A DNA stretch of 64,000 bases, from NCBI RefSeq assembly GCF_964355755.1, contig NC_092677.1:19998101-20062100 (forward strand), written 5' to 3'. This DNA comes from Antedon mediterranea. Its lineage: Eukaryota > Echinodermata > Crinoidea > Comatulida > Antedonidae. Position 1 is the first letter of the stretch. Each line of letters opens with the position of its first letter. This document shows positions 56,216-64,000 of the stretch, in pieces. Made by a program: the position numbers and the translations under genes. Under the pieces are notes generated by a model. The model saw only the letters and a list, made by a program, of their open reading frames with translations, had not been told where the DNA came from and searched no databases.

Positions 56216-56287
56216 TTCATTCATAATAACATTTATTTCTTATATTTCTGGTTATCCGACGCGCAAACGCCACGTGCACGTCATACG

Positions 56288-56394
56288 TTAGACTTGCCCC
56301 AAGTCTGTATTATCTTCTTTTTTTTTTTATTTATTTGTTTTAGACTTGCCCAAGTCTGTATTATCTTCTTTTTTTTTTTATTTATTTGTTTTTT
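56288..56394. repeat. ~52-bp tandem duplication
   Basis: TTAGACTTGCCC(C)AAGTCTGTATTATC followed by CTTC, a T-run and ATTTATTTGTTTT occurs twice in a row. Confidence 0.9.
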
Positions 56395-56399
56395 ATTTC

Positions 56400-57400
56400 G
56401 ACCGCGATTTTTGTCTGAAAATACAGACTTGTGAAACACGTATAGAAATCGGTTTGCAGACCGCAAACATCCGATAAGAATGACGTAGGTTATCATACCG
56501 TATTTGGCTATATGGGGCGGGCGGTATGTAAATATGGATTTCGAATCAACCAATGATCATTTTGTTTCAAAATGAAAAAGATCGAGTACGTGCAGTGCTG
56601 AATGTACGATCGAGACTGTTGAAATATAAAATCGTAATGCCAAGTTGTTTTGTTTATTAATTGTTTAGTCCTTGGCCTAGGCCTCTTTCGTAGGTCCTAC
56701 TCAATTCGCACGTATGACCTGCCAAATAAAACGCCAATAAAGTAGGCCTACATACCACCACCAGCACACAACAGGTCTACACCACCACACAGCAGGACAG
56801 GGTCGGGTGAGAATTAAATCAAAATTATCTCCGCGTAATAATGATCCATTCAATGTTTGATTTGCGGAGAAGCTAGCCTATCATATCAAGACGAGTTTTC
56901 ATGTTCTTGGGAAAAATCCCATCAAATGTTTACCAGACTACTAAGCATATAAAATAATATCTAGCCTTCAGAAACTTTCATAAATGTACCTAAGTACACA
57001 TTGTCTAAACGTAACATAGCGCATGCGCATCATCTTAGTTGTTGAGTCTTTGAAATTCTGAAATATGAATATTAAAACGGTGTACGAGTGAGTAGCCAAT
57101 CGCATGCAGCTGAAACTAGTCAACCGGATAATCGTATGCACCAAGAATTCTTGATGTCAAACCACGTGACTTGTGCGTGTTTCCCCAGACGGAGTATCCA
57201 AAATCAAGTAGTATACGTATGAAACGCCATATGTGCCAAAATATTTTTCTTTTTACTAATATTAAGACAAAACTCCGTCTGCAACCCAGACTAGTCATAC
57301 GTTAGAATATTGCGCACAGAAAAACGATTATGCGATTGTGACCTGAAGAAAATATACTCTATACATACTACATACAGTGCATAATACGTGGAAATACCGG
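56400..57400. other. Stretch without recognised genes
   Basis: Mixed-composition DNA with several TAGGCCTA-type palindromes. Short ORFs lack motifs. Confidence 0.35.
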
Positions 57401-57409
57401 AACCCGCCT

Positions 57410-58110
57410 TTTATTTCAATTTTTAACATGATGACGTCATCATAATGAAACGTAGATAGTAATTTTGGAAGGAAATTATCTGAGCAACAACATATTAACG
57501 TGTTGAAGAAATTTGGATACGTAGAATATGGATGCGCGCTCTTTTAAATGTCATGAACTATGACTCAAAATATGAAAATACGACTTTTATAAATTCAACT
57601 GACCATAATGATGACGTCACAATATCCGATGCGCAAAATTTGTACATAAATTCGTATCTAAAATTCAACAGCTTGAATAAAATGTTTTAATGATGAGTAT
57701 CACTTTTCATTCTGAGGAGCTATAACATATTGAAATTTACTGTAATGATGAAAAAAGTGACCCAAGTGTTTCACGCTTTTGATCATGATGGCGTGTCATT
57801 AAACATTTTAGAAATGGTAAATCATTCGAAAGATAATTGATTGACCTAGACAATATAAAAAAAATGGGAGAAAATGGAATAAGTGCAGATGCGATCTATT
57901 AAATGTGATGAGCTATGACGAAAGAGACAAAAATCCTATATTTTATATTCGAGTGGCCATACGATGACGTCACAATGTCCGGTTAGCCACAAATGTAGTT
58001 TAGAAACTAAGGCATAATTTTGACGAATTTTTGAAAATGTTCATCAAAAACGCGTGCGAATTGTCCAATTTGACGTGATTTTAAGTCGAAATTTTTTAAA
58101 AATTGGTAAA
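57410..58110 (+). repeat. Two to three units of a ~355-bp direct repeat with GATGACGTCA boxes
   Basis: AAATGTCATGAACTATGAC (about 57,548) and AAATGTGATGAGCTATGAC (about 57,901) align. Each is followed by ATGATGACGTCACAAT.TCCG after about 75 bases (57,610 and 57,965); a further GATGACGTCATCAT stands at 57,430. The 8-bp palindrome TGACGTCA is a CRE-type site, but here it recurs as part of the repeat. Confidence 0.6.
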
Positions 58111-58159
58111 AATACTAGAAAAGGCTGGAAAACATAATTCACGCAAGAAAAGGTGGGGA

Positions 58160-58548
58160 GGGTGGAGGTGTGGGGTTGTATGTTCGAAATAACAATGTGT
58201 TCAAAGAGAGAACTGATCTTTTCCTAGATCCTGTGGGACTCCCTGTTTATAGAACTTGAAATTGAATCCAATCAAAACATTATTGTTGGTGTAATCTATA
58301 AGGCACCATCTCTTGATACGAATTCTTATATTGACGCTTTTGATCTCCTGTTAAATAATTTAGCAAAAACCAACAAAAAAATTTACTTATTAGGTGATTT
58401 TAACATTGATCTACTCAAACATCAGTCCAATAATCAATCGAACAATTTTGTTAATTCTGTCTTTAGTAATTTCTTTTTATCCATAATCAATAGACCAACT
58501 CGTATTACCGGAACGTCAGCAACATTAATTTACAACATATTAACACTT
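58160..58548 (+). pseudogene. LINE endonuclease fragment, cut at a TTAA
   Basis: The plus strand gives GLYVRNNNVFKERTDLFL, then after a frameshift NIIVGVIYKAPSLDTNSYI, KIYLLGDFNIDLLKH and RPTRITGTSATLIYNI. These are late motifs of the apurinic-type endonuclease (GDFN; T....TLID). The text stops at ATATTAAC where an unrelated sequence begins. Confidence 0.8.
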
Positions 58549-58630
58549 TGACTGCCAAACACGAGAATCTTCGTGTTTGTAAACACAACGCTTGACTGCC
58601 AAACACGAAGATCTTCGTGTTCCGCGTTTT
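58547..58630 (+). mobile_element. Terminus of a TTAA-specific (piggyBac-like) element
   Basis: TTAACACTTTGACTGCCA follows the broken LINE directly. Animal piggyBac ends have the form TTAA + CCYTTTG..TGCC. Inside are two hairpin repeats: AACACGA.AATCTTCGTGTT and the perfect palindrome AACACGAAGATCTTCGTGTT (58,601-58,620), each after TTGACTGCCA. The window's last bases (TGGCAGTCAAAT) are the inverse of TTTGACTGCCA and may be the other end. Confidence 0.5.
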
Positions 58631-61376
58631 TTTACAAAATCCGGTAGATAGGTTAATTATTGTTGTTAATCCTTTTAAAGCTGTTTTAAACTATTTTAAT
58701 CTCCTGAATCCTATGCAATTTTAATACCTTGTCATTTTTACACCGTGTTTCATAACTTTTTTTTTGTGCAATTATGTGTGTGTACATAATATATTTTATT
58801 GTATATCTATTTATTATTTTACTAATAATTGTCAATCTTCAAGAAGAATTTCTGTTGTTATTTTATGATGATGATGGACAAATAAAGCATTTCAGTATTC
58901 AGTATTCAGTATACTATAAATATGGACACTATATTCGGTCTGGACCGTCAATATTTTACTATTTGAAAGTAACTAATCTGGTTACGAACGACTTTCAAAA
59001 TGGTACCTGTCGAAATAACAAATACCGCGCATCACAGTAGCGCGTAGAGCGATGGCCGGCTTGGCGCATTGTGTATCGGTCGCGCGCTAGCTATGCCGCC
59101 GAAGCATTTACAAAGGTTTTTGTGGATTGACATGTTAGTTTGTTATCTGAATAAAAAAATAATGGAGTCATTTTCAATATGAAGTCTTAAATTTTATTAT
59201 TGTATGTATACCCTAATTGTTTTGGTGTTTCACTGAAAGTGACCGACTTTCACGCAACAAACTTGTTTAGAAATGGTATGGATATTGTCATCGCTAGTAG
59301 TACTAGTAGTATTAAATATTACACTTTAAAGAACTATAATATGAAAATCTGACTTGTACTTGTAGATTCCAAAATAAAAGACTTAAAACATCACCGAAAA
59401 TGATCGTTTTTAGCCAAAAATGACGTAAACATGTTGCCCCCTCAGGTTAAATAATTACATAAAATCACCGTTTTTTAGGAAAATATTTTGTGTATTAAAA
59501 TTGTAAAATGCAATAAAATATGATATTAAAAGATAGTAAATAAAAGATATTAATTATTTAACATCATTTTAAGAATATCAATAATCTATTAGTCTTTTGG
59601 GTAGGCCTACACGTCCACGTCAGACAAATATAGAGTGCACGGCATTTTTACCATGAAAGATTAGGCCTACTTTCCTTTGCTGTGTTGTTTATGGTGGTTC
59701 AAACCAACATTGTAGTATGTAATTATATATTATTTATTTTCATGACACAATACACATAAAGACCATGAACTTGTACTAGGACACCGCTCTAATCACTACG
59801 CGAAATGTCGTAAAAGACGCGCTGGGCGTTTCATAGAAATTACCGGCGGCTCAACTTGTCGGCGGCCCAACCGGTCATATGCCGTACTAGGCTAGCTTAG
59901 GCCTAGGCCTAGTCGTAAAACGGTTCCGGACCAACTTTAGGCCTGGTTAACTAGGCCTGGTGTCTTTACTATGTGGATTTTGGCGAAACATTGATGTAAG
60001 ATTTATGATTTATTTTTCGATAGATGATAACTTGTTTTTATAGGCCTATCAGTGCCGTGTAAGTAACTTTTTCGTTGTTTGTTCGATATTTTCATTTATT
60101 ACATAGCCTATGTAAATTCGCGAACGTGATTGGTTGAAACTGCATCACATGACTACCGCTGAAAGGATCGTAAATCGTATATATCCTCGAGAACGATGAT
60201 ATGACTGTGTAATTTTCGCGTAATAATCGTGTCCCTGTCATTAATCATATAAATTCTCGAGTACGATGATATTGACTGTGTAATTTTCGTGTGCAACACT
60301 CGCGTTTGCCGATAAATAAACAAAAGTCATCTACTGATCTTGAACTTGCGATGCAATTGTCACTCCATGACAAGACAACGTTTCAACCGCTGCGCCACGA
60401 AACTTGCTTGAAGTAATTAATCTTCTAAACTATTTAAGCTATCAAAGCCATATATAGAGAGAGTTACGGCATTGCGTTCACGGATTTTAGAAAGGCCAAC
60501 CCAAAGACAAGAACAGGTAAATTTATGTAATTAAATAAGTAGCCTAGGCATACATCTTAACATATGCTATGTAGGGACTAATCTTACTTTACTGTATTCA
60601 ATTTATACATAGGGCCTATATTAATAAACTAGGCTAGGTAGGCCTATTATTAATAATTATTATTTAAACGTATGAAATGATTATTATTATCATTATTAGG
60701 CTACTACCAGTACATTAGTTATATAACAGTGAAATTACACTAATTTCACTGTTCCCTGGTTATATTACTTATCCTTTAAAATTTAGTACCCTTAACAAAC
60801 AATTTTTTAAACTTTCAATTCAAGAAACATTTATTGACCAAATATATATATCATTACAATTGTTGGCATAAAAGTAAAAATTTGGTCGAAAGACTACAAG
60901 AAGCCCAATTGGCATGTCGCTGTAGGCCTAACCTAGTCCCTCTTTTTACATTATACAAATAATAATAATAATACTTAATATAAACAAATTGTGATCTTGA
61001 TTATTTCATGCTTTCCGTCTCATGGTTAATATTTGCTTTCTGTCTCATGGTTATTTTATTTCGTTTAATTTAACTAGCCGTTACGTACATTACAGTATAT
61101 TAACGCATGGAAATGATTATTATTATCATTATTAGGCTAGGACATTAGTTATAATAACAGTGAAATTACACTATTGTTCCCTGGTTATATTACTTATCCG
61201 TTGAGTAGCCATAACAAACAATTTTTAATTGAATCTTATACTTAATATTTATGAAATTCAACCGTTAGTTAGTTAGTGGTTTTAGTTTAGGCTTAAGTAT
61301 TTGACTTTAGGCCCTAACCAATTTGAAAATCAATTAGCATGCACGTAGACGTCCTATAATTACGTAAACGTTAATT
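58631..61376. other. Long non-coding stretch with repeat duplications and a tRNA-like SINE
   Basis: No host exon was recognised. A ~48-bp near-repeat (CTCGAG.ACGATGATAT...TGTGTAATTTTCG) occurs at about 60,186 and 60,256. A ~120-bp block (TTATTATTATCATTATTAGG ... CCCTGGTTATATTACTTATC) occurs at 60,676-60,812 and 61,114-61,232. The A-rich, TAGGCCTA-rich text at 59,590-60,070 is unremarkable. Confidence 0.45.
60325..60412 (-). mobile_element. tRNA-derived SINE-like region
   Basis: The minus strand has the A box TGGCGCAGCGGTTGA and B box AAGTTCAAGATC about 45 bases apart, as in tRNA-derived repeats. No intact cloverleaf was seen. Confidence 0.55.
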
Positions 61377-61418
61377 ATGATAAAGCAAAAACTCACTAGA
61401 CAATTATTAATTTACAGG

Positions 61419-61617
61419 TGTGCAAAATGGGCCCAGAACACACGACGCGCGGATTTGAGAAGGAAACCAAGTTCCTATTTACACCGTAATTGCCACTTGT
61501 GCAATATTCATTTCGAAGAATCTCAAATACTGATGGTCACAGGCAGACTAAATCAAGATTTTATTGAGAACTTATTTTCTATTGTCAGAGGGAGAGGGGT
61601 CATAATTCGAATTGCCT
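61419..61617 (+). pseudogene. P-element/THAP9-like exon: THAP part joined to transposase C-terminal part
   Basis: The acceptor TTTACAG precedes 61,419. The frame reads RCAKWAQNTRRADLRRKPSS and CNIHFEESQI, the second half of a THAP zinc finger (W...RRADL...LCS.HFE). It runs straight into TGRLNQDFIENLFSIVRGRG, which belongs near the C-terminus of P-element/THAP9 transposases, and then stops. The catalytic middle is absent, so this is an internal-deletion derivative or a degenerate join. The first THAP exon was not found with confidence. Confidence 0.75.
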
Positions 61618-61754
61618 AGAAGACACTGATCGACAGTACAGCTAAATGGAATTGATGCAATAATGATGGCCCAATCATCATCATCATCATCATCAACGCC
61701 ACAATCGCATCATGGATCAAGAAGACAACGGTGCCACCACTGACGACGACTGAA

Positions 61755-62180
61755 TACTTTAGTATATGTAGCCGGTTACGTCGTCAAGAAAGTAAAGCGT
61801 GGTTCCCACATAGCGACGCAACGCAAGGACGTAACGCAACGCAAGTGAATTGACCAATCACAAGCGATGGCTTATTCGCTTGTGATTGCTAACTGTCTAT
61901 AACTTCGCTTGTCATTGGTCAACACGCTTACGTTGCGTTTACGTCCTTGCGTTACGTTCTAGTGGGAACCAAGCACAACTGCGATATCTGTAACAGTGCG
62001 ATGCGAGAAACCAATCGAAAACTGGAAGACCCAAAGCAGTTCCTAACACATTTTAAGTCTTATATGCCCATCAACCAGTACAACGACTTCGGAGGATTAA
62101 TTATGCCTACTGACAATGTAGTCAATGTCCTATCTATCTGTGAAAAGATTTTTGTTTCTAACTTTAACAAATACTAACAT
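61755..62180 (+). pseudogene. P-element/THAP9-like transposase C-terminal region, split by a MITE
   Basis: The plus strand gives LVYVAGYVVKKVK at 61,758-61,796, then the MITE, then HNCDICNSAM at about 61,975 and FGGLIMPTDNVVNVLSICEK before a stop at 62,175. AGYV.KK and GGL..P.D.VV.....CE.IF are conserved near the end of P-element-type transposases. Removing the MITE joins KVK to HNC in frame. Confidence 0.75.
61799..61970. mobile_element. ~170-bp foldback MITE inside the P-element remnant
   Basis: The inverted ends are TGGTTCCCACATAGCGACGC and, on the right, ACGTTCTAGTGGGAACCA, with GCAACGCAAGGACGTAACGC repeated in inverse inside. A short AAGC-like duplication flanks it (GTAAAGC and AAGCAC). 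It is younger than the transposase it interrupts. Confidence 0.85.
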
Positions 62181-63577
62181 ACATCAAACATCAGCAGAAA
62201 AATAAAGTTAAAAATCGCTACCATGTTACATAGATTTGGTATGAAGTTGAATCTTTGTTCACCAGCAATTGAAACATTGCAAATTGAAACGTACGTAAAC
62301 TTACGCATATTCTATGCTGTTAAATTCTTCAACAGAGACATAAATCAGTGATAAGAAGAAGAGTAAAAAATTAATTAAAGTATCACATTTATGAGGTATG
62401 GTAAAGTTTTAGGAGGTCTGTACGCGCCCCGGTCTGTGCATTATCGGCTAGAAATGATGATCATTACGACGGTCTGGTATGATGATTGAATAATTGTAAA
62501 TATGATGATTTTATTTAAATGTTTCTACATTATTTTTATATATTTCCTCTGGGTGGCCCGTGCATCATTTCGCAATAGTTATTGAGTTAATTTTAAACCG
62601 AGACTACTATAACATAACTATTGTTATCTGAGGTTTTAAATAAATTATAATAATAAATGAATGTCATGGCGAATGATGGGTACATGTATGCCTAGTATGA
62701 ATTGTCTCAGAATTGACTATCATATCATGCCTGTAGGCTTAAGCCTATGATTGTTTATAAATATATTCCGAAAAATTACTGAAATAAAATAGTCGAAGTA
62801 GTGATTTTAAAAAGTGACTTCTTGTTATTTTTTAATTGTTTATAACACACTAGATGATGATTTTGAGGATGATTATAAACATTCAAAATAACAACAATAT
62901 TCAGTAATTAAAACAAATAGAGATATACAAAGTACAGGAAATAAGTCTATCATTATAATTTAATCGCACATTACCGCAATTATTGTGATGAAAAAAATTA
63001 CTAGTTACAATACACAGTAGACATATCTGATCCATAAATCTACTTGTTTGAGCGAGAGGGCGCCCTATAAAATGAGCTCCATGTGTGTTACACATGAATT
63101 GCACGTAACATTCCGAGAGTGTCCCATCATGGATTAAAGAATAATTCTTTTTAGTATATAAGATCTTTGAACCTAGGCTAAATGTGATGAAACACAGTTT
63201 GTGATTGGTCAATACTCACGGTAGTAACCTAGTAACTAGTACGCGCTGAACATCCGGTGATTCAGCTCCTCGAAGATCGAGAAGAAGACGAATTGTTTAT
63301 TCGGCCTACCTGATTATAATATTATTATTAATAGGCTTATTGATGGAAATTCTCCTGTTAATTTAAACGACCTAGGCCTAAGTGAATATTTTATTGCCAA
63401 GGAATCATTAATTAGTAATTATCTGTATATTATTCTTCGCAAGGTAAGGTGTCTAGGCAGGCTTGTTTAAATACAATACAAATAGTCTAATACTATAGGA
63501 GGACTAGCCTAGCTTCACCCAACCCAGCATACTTGTTCTTGGCTATATAATATAACAGATATTGCCTTTTATATCGG
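62181..63577. other. Non-coding stretch at the right of the window
   Basis: AT-rich. A minus-strand 103-codon ORF at 62,901-63,212 has no recognisable motif and weak composition for coding. No repeats stand out. Confidence 0.35.
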
Positions 63578-63687
63578 TTAAATATAAGATTTGACATCCC
63601 CTCGGGAATGATATATGGCGCTTCGGGAAATATATATTCCCTCGAACTTAATATCATTCCCTCGGGGATGTCAAATCTTATATTTAA
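63578..63687. repeat. 110-bp foldback with 37-bp arms, TTAA at both ends
   Basis: The arms TTAAATATAAGATTTGACAT... and ...ATGTCAAATCTTATATTTAA match at 35 of 37 positions. The loop contains TCGGGAA/TTCCCTCGA repeats. TTAA at each tip fits a TTAA-targeting MITE. Confidence 0.85.
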
Positions 63688-63954
63688 CCCCTAAGCAGTC
63701 AATATCTGTATAATTGTGATGTCTTGCACAGAATCGCGAATATCTCGACTTTCTTGCGCGAAACTACGAAAAACTCAAAAAGTGGGTTACTTTCATTTTG
63801 CTATTACGATTTACATATTGCGATTTGAAAATCTTTCTTGGTACCATTGTAAGGCTAAAATTTTTATGATTATTTTAGTCTAAATTACATATAAATCATA
63901 TCACATACATAGTTTCAATCAGCTTTAACAAAAACGTCGAATTGGGCTAAAAAC

Positions 63955-64000
63955 GCTGGCGGTGGCAGTTTCTAACTGGAAAAACCTCTGGCAGTCAAAT
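63955..64000 (-). mobile_element. Possible right terminus of a TTAA-type element, cut by window end
   Basis: The final bases CTGGCAGTCAAAT are the inverse of the ATTTGACTGCCAG-like end at 58,551. If paired, the element would be at least 5.4 kb and would contain the P-element remnant. The rest of this end lies outside the window. Confidence 0.35.

Noticed and set aside
59640-59700. Possible first THAP exon (CCVVYGGSNQHC-like text)
   Set aside because: Resembles the start of a THAP domain, but spacing is wrong, no start codon fits, and the match is too short to support.
1-64000. CRISPR arrays, operons, ribosome binding sites or prophage
   Set aside because: The window has spliced genes, SINEs and LINEs and no bacterial gene organisation. 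The tandem repeats have no spacers.

Overview
The window is AT-rich eukaryotic (animal) genomic DNA. It has split genes with GT-AG introns, tRNA-derived SINEs, several clades of non-LTR retrotransposon, a Penelope-like element, hAT, Mutator-like and P-element/THAP transposon remnants, foldback MITEs and minisatellites. The extracellular TSP1/FN3/sushi-like host gene, this transposon mix and the very frequent palindrome TAGGCCTA suggest a marine invertebrate deuterostome, most likely an echinoderm. That assignment is inference.

The main host gene lies on the minus strand. Joining exons by splice sites and reading phase gives 16 coding exons from a signal-peptide exon near 42,548 to an FN3 exon ending at 6,371. 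The 2,767 coding bases keep one frame, about 922 residues. Domain order: signal peptide; sushi/CCP-like module; about 120 residues of unrecognised extracellular sequence over three exons; eight thrombospondin type 1 (TSP1) repeats, all starting and ending in phase 1; at least two fibronectin type III (FN3) domains. I do not see a stop codon or membrane segment I trust, so the 3' end is open. A 101-bp terminal exon of a different plus-strand gene is proposed at 485-585.

The introns are filled with mobile DNA. At 1-311 is a LINE 3' end; 2.0-2.8 kb and 8.5-11.3 kb hold related ~300-bp tandem repeats, the second split by a 1.6-kb hAT element with a perfect 8-bp target duplication. At 12.9-19.2 kb are two inverted 1.45-kb copies, and one truncated copy, of an element carrying a tRNA-like promoter, plus an 837-bp TIR element. 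At 20.2-23.5 kb is a LINE with a nested LINE 3' end and a nested tRNA-derived SINE. At 24.2-25.6 kb is a foldback of degenerate minisatellite. At 28.1-30.1 kb is a Mutator-like transposase with one frameshift; at 30.6-32.8 kb a plus-strand LINE; at 32.8-33.9 kb a Penelope-like fragment. At 34.8-35.7 kb and 41.1-41.9 kb are minisatellites.

Upstream of the host gene (42.6-64 kb) I found no convincing host exon. That side has a GGTCCG-rich duplicated region (44.8-46.2 kb), a 21-bp minisatellite (46.5-46.8 kb), a CR1-like LINE with ORF1 and ORF2 (46.9-51.5 kb) split by a Helitron-like/SINE composite, another transposon ORF beside a 165-bp inverted repeat (51.9-53.9 kb), a hAT element with a transposase C-terminal remnant (54.1-55.4 kb), a LINE endonuclease fragment cut at a TTAA site (58.2-58.5 kb), and a P-element/THAP9-like transposase remnant (61.4-62.3 kb) split by a MITE.
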